64,000 nt of DNA from Sindora glabra (Eukaryota; Streptophyta; Magnoliopsida; Fabales; Fabaceae): contig CM035225.1 of the NCBI GenBank assembly GCA_020226215.1, forward strand, positions 13,961,868 through 14,025,867. The letters run 5' to 3'. Below are positions 12,305-24,700 of the stretch, in pieces (the stretch's first letter is position 1; the number at the start of each line of letters is the position of its first letter). The notes below the pieces were generated by a model that was not told the DNA's origin, searched no databases, and saw nothing but the letters and a program-made list of their open reading frames with translations. Made by a program: the position numbers and the translations under genes.

Positions 12305-15300
12305 GTATGGTTTCACATAGCCAACTATTGCACAAAAACAATATAAACAACAAGGAATAAAAAAGATTTCTGATATATGAATGACATTTACATCAAACAC
12401 ATCAAAAAGTTTCCTTCTTGTGACTCCTAGTTAATCTTATCTCACATAATTTCCAATTTTATGCTTTTTGGATTAACCTTATCCTATACAATTAAGCACA
12501 TAAATCTCGGTGCTTATAACATCCATCCTATTTCACAATTCCATTGCCCTTCATGGCACAATTCATAAGTTAAGTCATTCAATGTTTTTAAGGAATGCAA
12601 GCTCATCACATCATATTCATAACATGATTATGAAGATTGATCATAACCGACCACATATGACCTATCATAATCAATCAATGTTAAATAACCACCTTATTAA
12701 GATGCATAAGTCAACAATATTATATGTAAGCATTCTTGAACTTTAAAAAGCATACTAGTTGGTTTTATCACTCATATTTCTTATTGTTATATGTGCTTAA
12801 GGTCATTCATTCATGTATAACATGCCTATGACAGCCTAACACCTTGCATTTTCACAAAAAGTATGAGTTTATAGCAAAATAAGATTATAGTTAACTATAT
12901 AATCGACTATTAGTGTTCAAAAGTAAAATTTAACAATTATAATCAACTATATAATCTAATATAATGTTACAAACGCAACTTTGGACAATCATAATTAACT
13001 GTCATTATCTAGAGACAAATCATGGGCTTGATAGTCGACTATGAAATTTCAAAGAGCAATTTGGACTTAAATTGTTAACTATATAATTAACTATAGCCTA
13101 GTATTTTATAGATTTTCTTGCATGAATACTATCTATCAACCATAAATAATTTCTCAAACATCATTTATTTCATCCCAACATTAGTCATGCCATTTAATAT
13201 AGCAAATATCATCTCAAATCAACAAAATTTATTATTTAAACCATCCATTATGTTGCATAACAACCAATCATGTGCATAAATGCAACTAGCATTTCATAAA
13301 TGCTATAATTTAGGTAATTTGATGAATTTATGATAAAATTTAAATGGGATGCTAGTCATTATACTTAGGAGAGTGGTTTGAAGTTTAGAAGAAGATAATT
13401 AGAACATATGCTTATTAAACAAAGAAAAATTTATGGATTAGGGTCTTGGATGGCTCAACCTCCACTAATAAACATAGCCTTGAAATTAAGATTATAAGAA
13501 ATTAGATAGATATGAAGGAGGTTAAGTGATAAAGAATCATTAATTGATGAGTAACTTACCTTACAAATATTAGATGGAGGAAGATTGGAAGATTTTCCTT
13601 AGAAGCTCTAAGGTTCCTCTTGAGAGGGGTGGAAAAGATGATAAACAAATGAAATGAAGGTAATAAAGAGTGTTTAAGGGTATTTTTAGAAATAAAAAAG
13701 TTGAGGGCATTTTTAAAAAATAAAGTAATTTTATGAATTTAATTCATCAATTGAGCCATAGTTCACTATATAACCAACTATTCAATTCAAAATGAAATTC
13801 AAAGTGCAATGCCATTCTCATGCCATACACTATGACATTCTCATATCACCATATTCCATGATATATTTGATTATTCACATTCTTTTAATCCAATTCACCC
13901 ATAAACTCCAGCATATTATTCAATCGAACAAACACGTCAAATGATAAAGTCTAGATGTGATGTAGGGTAGTTTAGATTAAATATTCAAACTTGTTAGTTA
14001 TTATTTATTATTTATTAAAAGTATATGTTTTAATAAGAATATTTTACTGCTTTTTCCTCAAATAATATTCTATTGCTGCAATCCTTGACTGAGAACCACT
14101 AATTACAGGGGAATAAAATAATAATTACTATTTGCAATTTGCATGCGAATCTGATTCCGTTGTTGATGATGAATTCCTGACCTTCCTTAATGCTTCATGA
14201 TTCGTTAATACTTTTTGCCCGGTGACAGACATCAAATGACAGGTATCCCCACATATTATCAAACTAATTCCAATTTGCGATGAGAATCGTAGATGATGAA
14301 TTTTTTTCAACTAATTCCGATTTGTAACGAAAATACAAAACAGTGAATCATTTTTAATAAAGCTGATCGGTATTTTTTAAAATATATCGATTGAATTCTT
14401 GATTTTTATTAAATTTTAAGTGCTTGGAACCAGAAATTATTTCTATCGAGTTTTGGTGCCAAACGTTAATTCTAGGAAGCTAATCAGCGCACTCTGTTTT
14501 GAATATCTAATTGTCTAGTTAACTAATTTCTTGTTAAGAAACATTAACTAAGTGCCAAAAAAATCTGCTTCTATTTAACAATAGAATTATAATAAAATAT
14601 TTGCATTATTTAAGCTTAAATACTGACGATTAAATGCGTGAATTGGGACTTTATCATCCATATTTTAAGGTTAGGAAATTGGAAATTTAGTGTTTAGTTA
14701 CCGTTAGGACTTATTAAGTGATTATCATAGACCCAGATGAATCTTGAATCTAACATGAGTTAAAACTCCTTCGAGAGTTTCTTCATGAAACTACTCGCAC
14801 GACATGTCGGAGTGTTTTATGGAGGAAGCGCAAAAGAAGAAAAAGTTCGGAGTGAAATTTCTTATACGCGATAATCTCATTTTGGAAATAAAAATAATAG
14901 AATTCAATTTATTTAAAACACATTGCTCTAAAAAGAATTAAAACAGAAACAAGAAAGCTTAGCTGCATTTAATTTAATATATCTAATTGCGTACACCTAA
15001 GTTAATAAAAAACAATACATTATTTTTGGATTTGTTACCCCATTTATCTAATGACGTGTTTTCTTGATTTAACATATAGTATAAATCACGATAGCTGTTA
15101 AACCAATTTGTTGTCCATTTACGGATTAGCCCACACAAATCAGTTATAAATAGATTAGATCATATGAGTTCATGAAAATTGTAGACTCTTTAAATATGAG
15201 TTAAATTTTTATGGTTTATTTAGATAGAAGGAAATGAAAAGAAGAAAGAAGAAATGCATGATTACATCTAGAATTATTGAAATGGATTCAGGTTCACAAA

Positions 15301-15819
15301 TAAATTTATAAACTCACAAAAAAATATAGATAAGTGCTTATAAAAAGTGAGTTTATTTAAAAAAATGGTTCAATTTGTGCAAATTAGATTGGATCAAATA
15401 ATCTACAAATGAATATGTATTTTTTTTACATTTTTATTTTTTAAATTAAACTAATATACTATATAAATCTTTGCATAATCAATTTAATACTTATCTCCAA
15501 ACTCAATTCTTTATCTTCTAAATCAACCTAAATAAATAATTTTTAAGTTAATAATTTTGTTTCTAAATTAATAATTTTAAAATTAATTAATTTTTGATAT
15601 AATTTATTTAGTTTTGAATTATTGTTATTGATTAAAAATATATTAAAAATGTGATTTTTAAATTTATAAGTATCTTTTAAGTTTAAAATTATTTTTAAAA
15701 AGGAAAAATCCTCAAACTTGATCTATGAATTCACAACCCATGAATTTTAAGATTGGGACTCTCACTTAGGGAATTAGCAATTTTTACAAACCAAACCTAA
15801 TTTGATGAATTCATAATTG
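10800..15819. other. AT-rich intergenic DNA, no gene seen
   Basis: No conserved coding segment was recognised. The open frames at 12510-12746 and 14128-14310 are short and domainless. The stretch at 12,500-13,900 looks like old repeat sequence, with recurring ACTATATAATCGACTA-like words between 12,890 and 13,780, but no LTR pair or coding relic could be assigned. Confidence 0.5.
12268..12300. repeat. (CA)n microsatellite
   Basis: An uninterrupted CA run of about 16 units flanked by ATATG. Confidence 0.95.
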
Positions 15820-15827
15820 GTTTGCAC

Positions 15828-16337
15828 TAGGGGTGCATATAAATTAAGTTGAATTAGGCTTTACCTTAAATAGGTTAAGGTTACTTTTTAAATTATTAGC
15901 TATAGTCTGGTCTATTAGTATATATAAAACCAAAATTTCTAAATTATTAACTTTAGTATAGTCTGTTAGTTTATATAAGATCAAAATTTAGACTTAGTTT
16001 GATATATTAAAGAAGTCTGACAAAGCTTATTAATATATTTAAAAGTCTTCTTATAAATAGGCTTTTCAAATTTACTAATATATTAAAATTTTCTTAAAAC
16101 TTAAAATTGTTCAATAACCTAATTAGGCTTATATATATATATATATATTAAAATATTTATATTATTTGTATATATAATATAAATTATAATATATTATTTA
16201 TAAATATGTTTATAATTAAATAGGCTAATTTAATAAGTCTATAAATTAAGTTAAAAGAAAAAAGTCTGACCTATTTAAATAAATAAATCAAGCTACACTA
16301 AGCCTTGCTGTAGGCTATTGGCCTACTCACACCTGTA
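15828..16337. mobile_element. hAT-type MITE, 510 bp, with 8 bp target duplication
   Basis: The perfect 8 bp direct repeat GTTTGCAC flanks the element at 15820-15827 and 16338-16345. The ends form a short imperfect inverted repeat: TAGGGGTGCA on the left, and TACAGGTGTG read inward from the right. An 8 bp target duplication with a TAGGGGTG-like terminus is the hAT superfamily hallmark. The interior is AT-rich, contains an (AT)n run near 16,131-16,150, and has no transposase, so the element is non-autonomous. Confidence 0.85.
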
Positions 16338-16801
16338 GTTTGCACCAATTGAGTCATGGATGGATAGATGACTCTATATAACAACTCTAATTGTTCCACC
16401 CATTTCCTTAAGGAAGTAAAATAAATGAAAATTTATAATTAACCTTTCAAAATCTTTCACTTCTTAATATTTTGTATTCCTCTAAATTAGAGGATTTCAA
16501 AATAATATATACTTAATTTATTAATTTTACCCTATTTTATTCTTTAATTTATACTTATATTTATGTTTTCAGTATTTTATTTTTTATTTGAAATATATAT
16601 TATTTATATTTTTGAAAGGTATATAGCATGTAAAAATATATATTATAATTAAAAAATTTTATCTAATATAAAATTATTTTTTATTATTGATAATAATTAA
16701 ACCTAAAAATTATTATCTATATTTATTTATCCATGCACATTCATCCTTAATTTCATCCATCCATGTTAGTTTTAAGATAGCATAGATTGAATTATTGGCA
16801 T

Positions 16802-17784
16802 TATTTAGCAATTAGTTGATTACATTAATAGTTAAATGATTATATTAACTAGTAGTTAATAACTAATTATATTAATTGATTTAACTAACTAATACTAAAG
16901 ATATTTAGTAAAATTAACTATTTATTACTAGATGTTTTTATATAAAATAATATATAAGGATATGTGCATATTTTAGATTATAATATATCATTTATTATAT
17001 TAATTTTTAAGAAAAATCATATCATTATAATTTATTTTTTTTAAAAAAAAATGAAAAAATTAAATTTTCCAATTAAGAAATACTTGTGATATTTTGGTAG
17101 GCATAATAACTATTAACATTTATTTTATAACTATTTTAAATATTAAATATAAATTTATATATTTATCATTAAAAATATTGATAAATTACACATTTTAAGT
17201 ATAAAAGCATATCTTTAACAAATAATATCATCTTGTTGTTTCTTTTTTCCCTTAATATGCATTGTTCTTTAATTCAAAAAATATTATTTGATGGAAGATT
17301 AATATTTTTTAATACAATTTTTATTATTTACTATGAAATGAAATATATATTTTCTTTTTTATACAATTTGATAAAAAATATAATTATATTCATATATTTT
17401 TTATTTCTATGAAAATATTTTAATATAATTTATTATAATTATTTAGTTTTTATTTAAAAATAAATAATTATAATTTATTATATATATCATATTTTCTCTA
17501 AAAAATAAATAAACAAATAAAATTTTGTATTTTCTTACTTATCAAAGATTAAAATGTGAAAAAGAAATTATTATTATGGCAAAAAACATCTTTTTATATA
17601 CTAAATATAAATCAATTGTTTTAAAAAGATACTATTTTTAAATTTTTCTATATAATTTTTTGAGGGTTAATAAGTTAATTAAAATAGTTCTTTGTCAAAT
17701 ATCTAGATAGTTGATTAACTTAATTAAAAAGTTAAAAATACTCAAATCAATCAAAAGCTAATTAAAAAAATTATTTACCAAATA
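16802..17784. mobile_element. MITE-like AT-rich element, relative of the copy at 43.9 kb
   Basis: The left end (TATTTAGCAATTAGTTGATT) and the right end read inward (TATTTGGTAAATAATTTTTT) form a loose inverted repeat. The left third matches 43,929-44,511: both share a stretch like AAAGATRTTTRRTAAAATTAACTATT followed by TATATAAAATRAYATATAAG. Two dispersed homologous copies with inverted ends suggest a MITE family. No clear target duplication was found and there are no coding residues. Confidence 0.55.
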
Positions 17785-18700
17785 TCTTCATTATTGACAT
17801 TATCAAATAAAGGTCATATTAAATTAATTTATGATAAATTTTTTTACAAACCTTTTAAATGGTAACTATAACATTATTATATGTTCACTTACAATAACAT
17901 TTTTCACAAAGAAAATTTTTAAAGAAAAATTTTAAGAGAGATATTTCTTTTCAAAATTTTTTAATTATGAAAAACTCATTAATAAATTAATTTTTTAGAA
18001 AAGGTAAAATTATAAAAATATATACTAATTAGATTTATATTTTTATTAATCCTCTATTGTCCTCTCTAATATAATTTTAGACATTCAAATAAGAAAAGGG
18101 ACTCAACCCTCCATTCTTCTTTATTTTCTTTTTTCCCTTCCTCTCCTAATTTTCAAGCATACCATGAAAGTTTGCAAATTGGATTTGCAATTTTTTTTCC
18201 TTTCTATTCCAAAGTAATTTTAAATATTTTAAAATAATTTTAAATTTAAAATGATAATTATAAATTCAAAAATCATTCAATTAATATATACTTAATTCAA
18301 ATTAATAATTCAAGATTAAATATATTATAATTAAAATTAATTAACTTTAAAATTATTAATTTTAAAATAAATTATTAACCTAAAAATAATTTATTTAAAT
18401 ATAATTAATTTAAAATTGAAAAATTAAATTTAAAAATAAGCATTACATGTGATTGGATAAAAAAATTATATATTTTATTAATTTAATTTAATTTAAACAT
18501 AAGAATGCAAGAAAAAAAATGAAATACAGACTTATCTCAACACAATTTGCACCGGCCACGAACTCAACGAACTGGACAGCTGTATACCAACTTTTAAACA
18601 AACTATTTGCGGTCGTAGACTTCATTTCCCTCTAAGGCCAAAAGAAAAAAAAAAAGGGGGAAAAAAGTCTTCATTTTTCTACGCACTCGCGTGCCTAGTT
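17785..18700. other. AT-rich upstream flank of the LTPG gene
   Basis: Mostly A and T with no open frame of note. Near 18,540 the composition becomes more balanced, which probably marks the distal promoter of the gene that begins at 18,921. Confidence 0.5.
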
Positions 18701-18818
18701 TCAACGGCTCTATAAATTAGTCTCTCCGATTCCCACTCAAGTTAAAATCCTCGACTTTGCAGCAAAGTTAACCTTCGAAAGTTTCAAACCCGGCGTTTCG
18801 ACAATCCCACTTCGCCCC

Positions 18819-18826
18819 TATATATT
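18819..18826 (+). promoter_or_regulatory. Probable TATA box of the LTPG gene
   Basis: TATATATT in a CCCC-TATATATT-CCCC context, about 95 bp before the start codon. A CT-rich leader (CTCTCTCCATCTCTTTACTTC) separates the two, typical of plant core promoters. A second TATA-like CTATAAATTAG lies further up at about 18,710. Confidence 0.6.
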
Positions 18827-18920
18827 CCCCGCGCAAACCCACCCTCTCCGGAAGTCGTCTTTCACATTCTCATACCCATTCTCTCTCCATCTCTTTACTT
18901 CTGTTTCTGTAACTGTAGAA

Positions 18921-20711
18921 ATGGCGACAAAGCTCACTCTCTTCCTCTGGATTTGCGCCATCTGGACCGCTGATTTTACTTATGGCGCTTCGTCCCAGAA
19001 CGCCCCAGCTCCAGCTGTAGATTGTTCAAGCTTGGTCCTGACCATGGCCGATTGCCTGTCCTTTGTTTCAAATGGCTCAACCATAACAAAGCCAGAGGGA
19101 AATTGCTGCTCTGGCTTGAAGACTGTGCTTAAGGCTGACCCTGCATGTCTCTGCGAGGCCTTCAAGAGCAGTGCTCAATTCGGTGTCATTTTGAATGTCA
19201 CTAAGGCTGGCAGTCTTCCTGATGCTTGCAAAGTCTATGTTTCTTCTGCTAACAACTGTGGATGTGAGTCATTTCTTGAATCTTTTCTTAACACCCATTT
19301 GGGTTTTCTCAAAGTTTCTTCATTTTTGCTTTCTGTATTTTTTTTTTTTTTGGGGGGGGGGGTGGTTTGAGAAATTCTATTGAAGAAAGCTTCTATTTTT
19401 ATGGATATCTATGGTAGCCTCAGCTTCTGAATGCATTTGGTGATAAGCATTTTGCCATTTTCTGCCCTTTTTGGTGGAAAGTAATTACTTTTTATGGAAA
19501 TTTATGGGCATTATGTTATATATAGATTCATTTCACTAACTTAATCACTGTGATTGGGTTATTTTGCAGTGTCCCAAACCCCAGTTGCGGCTCCTGGTAT
19601 GTTCACCCAATCTTAATCAAGATTTTCCCTTCTGAATGTTGATATATACTTTCTATGAATGAAGTTTTTCTTAATTTTGGATTGATTAATTACTTTGTTC
19701 CAAATTAGAAAAAAAATTCATATTCATATTTTGGCTTAGTCCAAAGACGTAAAGAACTGTATATGATTTTGTGAAACCCCAAATTATTCCGTTCACATAG
19801 AGTGGATCCTAGTCAAAAGGAAAAAAAGAAACTTTACATTATTATTATATAACTTCAGATCTTATGGATGCTATGTGCTCTCCAGATGTTTTGTTGGCTG
19901 TATCCACCAATAATCTATAGCTGTGTAGCATTATGCATCTTCATCCTATAATTTGCTTGTTGCATTCATTTCCTTTAAATGCAATATAATCATCTTCTGT
20001 ATGCCAATCATATAATTTTGACCATTTTGATCTTCAGAATCAGAACTAGCCATGGCAAAAATTTCTAATCATCTTGTGGTATTAAAATTCTTAATAACAA
20101 TTCTCTTTTTATTTTGATAAATCAGAAATGAACTTCTAAATTTTGACGTCCAATTCTGTTATGATGCAAAAAAAGCCTTATTTGTGCCATGAGTGTTTGA
20201 CTCAATTAACACTCGATGCTTCTTAGGAGATTTGTCTTCCTTTACATTCTAAATTTGAGTCTAGTGAATTTCGGGTTCTGAATTTTGTCGTCTAGTGAAT
20301 TTCGGGTTCTGAATTTTGTCGTAGGAGACACAGATTTAAATATTGAAGTTAGAAAATCAAGAAAATTGATTGCACAAATAGGTCAATTAGGTTATTTACA
20401 ACCAGCTCACAATCAAATACATGCAGAACCCACACCAGTGTCTGGCGTAAGTCAATTGTGAGTGGTGCTTGTGACACTTCCGATGTTGTTATGTTTCTAA
20501 CGTGTTTCCTTATTGACTCTTCATAGATGAAAGCCTGCCTCCGCAATTTTCTTCTCCAACATCTGATGCTGCAGGAACACCTAGTTTGTCTGCAAATGAG
20601 GAATCGCCGGCGCCGGCACCATCTCCGGGCATTTCAGGATCGTCTTTGTTCCCCATTTCAGCTGGTTCTGTTCTTGTTTGCCTATTAGCAGCCATGTTCT
20701 CAGGCTTCTGA
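18921..20711 (+). CDS. GPI-anchored non-specific lipid-transfer protein (xylogen-like LTPG), 3 exons
   Basis: Coding exons are 18921-19263, 19570-19596 and 20527-20711 (343+27+185 nt, 184 residues). Splice phases close and all introns are GT-AG. Residues 1-22 form a signal peptide. The mature part holds the eight-cysteine motif, with Cys at 35, 45, 62, 63, 76, 78, 103 and 113 (C-X9-C-X16-CC-X12-CXC-X24-C-X9-C), which forms the lipid-binding helix bundle. N51 and N92 are N-glycosylation sequons. A Pro/Ala/Ser-rich linker (about 119-158, including SPAPAPSPG) and a hydrophobic tail (164-184) predict arabinogalactan-type glycosylation and a GPI anchor. Close family resemblance is to Arabidopsis xylogen-like LTPGs such as the At2g13820 type (from memory). 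Such proteins act at the plasma-membrane/cell-wall face in cuticle, suberin or vascular functions; the exact role here is inferred. The start ATG follows GTAGAA and heads the only signal-peptide frame. Confidence 0.95.
19338..19362. repeat. T14-G11 homopolymer pair in LTPG intron 1
   Basis: Fourteen T followed by eleven G lie inside intron 1. Such runs are prone to length error in sequencing. Confidence 0.9.
20260..20321 (+). repeat. 31 bp exact tandem duplication in LTPG intron 2
   Basis: The unit beginning TCTAGTGAATTTCGGG and ending AATTTTGTCG occurs twice in a row (20260-20290 and 20291-20321) without visible mismatch, so the duplication is probably recent. Confidence 0.92.
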
Positions 20712-21780
20712 ACTCAACATCTTTCCCTTTTGATTTGAGAGTAAAGAGATGACACGAGAGAAGGACTGTTTTGATGTTTTTTCTTTGATTTTTACCATTG
20801 AGCTTTTCTCATTCCATGTGTGACTTAAAAGTAGATATAAAATCATCCTGGGTAACTGGTAGATGTATTTTTGAGATTGTACCTCTTTTTCCAATAGATT
20901 TACATATTATATTGCCGTTACCTTTTGTTAACAGGTGAAATGTATGTGAGTTAGCCTACTTTTATATCGGCCAGTAAATATTTTCGATAAAAATATAATT
21001 ATAAATTATTAAAATATTAAAAAATAATTAATATTTTAATATTAAAAATAATAAATTTGATAGAAGATATAATTTTTTCTTTTTCACTATCACAATTCTT
21101 TAAGATTTTTTTAAATATATAAAATATAGAAGTATGTAATAATCTTTTATTTATAGGGGATAAAAAAAGAGATTTTCCGACAACTTTCTTCTAAGAGAAC
21201 GGACGAAGTCTTAACTTCTTGTAGATTGTGTGTACAAATTACATAGTTGGATATTATAATTGCCGGGATGTAAAAATGATATATTTTTTTTTTACATTTT
21301 AAAAAAATATGTAGTTATTAATCTTCACATTTATTTATATGAACAAAAAAATTATGTCACTAATAACAAAGTAATGAAAGATATTTAAGTAATTTCAATA
21401 AAAAATTATTAATTTAAAATGTTTAAATTCATTTAGACTTATTTCTTCTCATCTCTATAATAAGTATACTCATCAATTTAACAAATTAATGAAGGTAACA
21501 AATTAATTATAATACTTTTTATTATTAGATAAATTTTCCATATTCAAAGTCAATTTACAAGTATCAATACCTTAATTGATATACTAAGAAAAAAATGACC
21601 TCTTGATTATATTAAAGAAATTTTTAGGTCAATCATTTAATTTTAAGCCTTGTAAATTAGGTCTTAAATTTGTTTGAATTCTATTTCTTTCCTAATTTTT
21701 TAAACAAATTTTTTGGGTTAATAAAAAATAAGTTTGGTCTTTTTTTTTCTTATACACATCATATTGCAAGGACAAGAGAC
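20712..21780. other. LTPG 3' flank and AT-rich spacer
   Basis: The first 200-250 bp have transcript-like composition and presumably hold the 3' UTR. No single poly(A) signal can be chosen confidently. Beyond 21,000 the DNA is AT-rich with no gene seen. Confidence 0.5.
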
Positions 21781-24700
21781 TTAAATTATAAAATACCACC
21801 TACCATATTGGATCCTAGATAATACGAGGTTATTATCCAAGCAAAAACTATTATTAAGCATAGGATTCTTGTCTTTTGTTGCTTGAACTAGAACTTGGAC
21901 TGCATTAATTTGTTGTAGTAAGTTGTTTAAGTTAGTAATGATGTTAGTACATTCTATCTTGGCCAATATTCTACCTTCTAATAGACCTACATAAAATTGA
22001 AAGGGAAGAAAAACTTTAGTTTTGTTTCTACTCTAGTTTGAAGAGTGCTTCCTTAGGAGTTCTTTGAGACCCCAAACAAGACACTTTGGCTTGTGGACTA
22101 TTGCTGACATGAAGAATTTAACAAAAACTATCCCATGTTGATCTCTTCACAACATAGTAGAACAAATTGTAATATTACTTTTTTCATTTTTTTCTAAAAT
22201 TTCGTAAAGAGATTGATCCTACAGAGATATAAACTCGTGAAGTTATTTCTTGTATTTTAGTTTCATTATTCCCCTCAATTTGCTTATGAAATTCTTTAGT
22301 CATGTTCTTGTGTTGCATATACCTGCCAAAGATCTTTAGTGCTTTCATATATGATCCTATTTCTAATCCACTATATTATATAGAGCAAGGTGGAGATAGG
22401 GATTGTGAGCTCTTCACACACTTGCCTGTGCTTGATTCTTCCTGTCAGGCAAGACTTTATCCAATCAACTATATCTTGGGGATGTATAAATTGTGAATGG
22501 ATTGTAAGCTATGATCCAAACCATAAGACCTTTGCAAATTCACATTGGAGGAAGATGTGGTTGACAAATTCTTCAAATTGATCATAGAAAAGGTAGGTAA
22601 AAAAAATATGAACATCATGATGGGACAATATATTTGCTATTGGAAGGATATAATTGTAGAGCTTTCATAAAAAAAGTAGAAATTCCAAGGAGAACTTTGA
22701 GATTCTAGATTCCTTCCCATAAAAAGTCTTTAAGAGTATTGTTTGTTACTAAGATAACTTAGCATAACCTTTTTTTCATTAAGTAGCATCCATTAGATGA
22801 CCCAATCCAAGAGAGCCAATCCTCTACCCTTAATATTGATAAAGGTTTTTGTGAAATCAAGTTCATGTTGTTTAGTGGTTATTAATTGCAAGTTCACTTA
22901 GATTCCAATGTATTTCTTCTTGAGAAAATAAATCTTTGACCAAAGTGATACCTTGTGTTAGAGAACCAACTATTAGGTGCCATAATTGATTATGGATGTT
23001 AATCAATTAATTATTTCCAATTTCCCATTTTAGGTTGTTTTTTATTATATTAGCATGCTTAAGAATTCCTTTCCATCTCCAAGAGCTTCAACTATTAGAT
23101 TTGAAGATTTGATCCAAGTTTACTTTCCTATATTTTGATATAAAAACTTTCCTAATTAGAGATTTAGGCTTATGAAGAATCCTTTAAAGTTTTTTGTACG
23201 TAAGTGTAGTATTGAATTCAGCACTTCTCCTAAGACCTAGTCCTCCTTTTGATTTTGTTTTCTAGTGATTTTATTCCAAGACATCAAGTGGACTTTCTTG
23301 CCTTCCTTATTATCATACCACCAAAATTTATTGATGATAGAGTCTATTTTTTGATAGCATTTAGCAAACAAATAGGTTATAGACGTGAGATACATAGGAG
23401 TTATCACTACCATTTGTTTACATAGGGTTAATCATCCAGCTTAGCTTTCTAACTTTGAAGTTTAGAAATGACTTCTTATTTTATAGCTTTCTTGTCTTTA
23501 GCACTATTTATTTGACTCCCTAAATATTTGCTAATATTTTAACTTTGTTAAACCTTAATGATTTTGCTTAAAATACATTTGAACTTATAGAGGCATTTTC
23601 ACAGAATTTGATGATAGATTTTTAATTGTTGATCCACGAACTAGATTTTAGACTAAACCATCTTAAAATCTAAGAGAACTTTGTACACGAGTAAGTGTTG
23701 GCTTTGAGGAAGATTATAAGGTCATTTACATAAGTTAGGTGATTAATTTGAGTAGCATTTTTGGTTGGTCGAATTCCTTGGATAAAGTCATCATTGTTAG
23801 TCTTTTCTAAGGTTAAACAAGGACATTTGCATAGATGATGAAGATATAAAGGGAGAGAGGATCTCCTTATCTCAAGCTAGATTGTAGATGGAATGAGTTA
23901 GTAAGTTCCCTATTGATGATAACTTTGTAACTTGGAGTAGTGACACATTCCATGATTAAGATGACCTATAAAGGTAGAAATTCCATACTTTGTAGTACTT
24001 CATTGATGAAATTCTAAGAAATAGTATCATAGGTTTTTTAAAATCTACTTTGAGCATAACCTAGTATTTTTTTTTACTTGTTATTTTATTGACAAAGCCT
24101 ATTAATTCAATAGCAATCATTATGTTTTCTGTTATGACCTCCCCTTAATGAAAGCAGTTTGAAAAGGCAAGATAAGATCATCAAGAATGCACTTTAGCCT
24201 ATTTACTAGCACTTTAGCAATGATTTTATACATTACATTGTAGAAACTTATTAGCTTAAAGTGAGCAAAGGATTCCTAAATTTTTTCTTTAGGAATTAAG
24301 GCTATCAAGGTCTCATTGAAGGCTTTTAATAGAAAACCTCTTTGAAGGAAGGACAAGACTATTATAGTGATATCAAATCCTATTATTTGCCAATTAATTT
24401 GGTAGAATCTAGTTATGAAACTATCTAACCTCAAAATTGCATCTGAAAGTAGTTCTTTCATAGCTTATTCAATATCAAATTGAGTGAATGGTTTATTAAG
24501 GTACTCCAAATCCAAGGCTATTAACTTAGGAATAGGTAGATCTAAACAATGAAGTTCACCCTATTAGTGTTGAAGGGGAGCCTCAAAAAGGTTATTTAAG
24601 TACTGGATAGCTATTTATTTAATTTATATGCTATCTTATATTATATTACCTATATCATCTTTGATTTGATGAATCCTATATTTCATATGATTCTTTTTTT

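Noticed and set aside
12510..12746. 78-residue open frame rich in His, Ser and Ile
   Set aside because: AT-rich, domainless, and its residue use looks like translated intergenic DNA.
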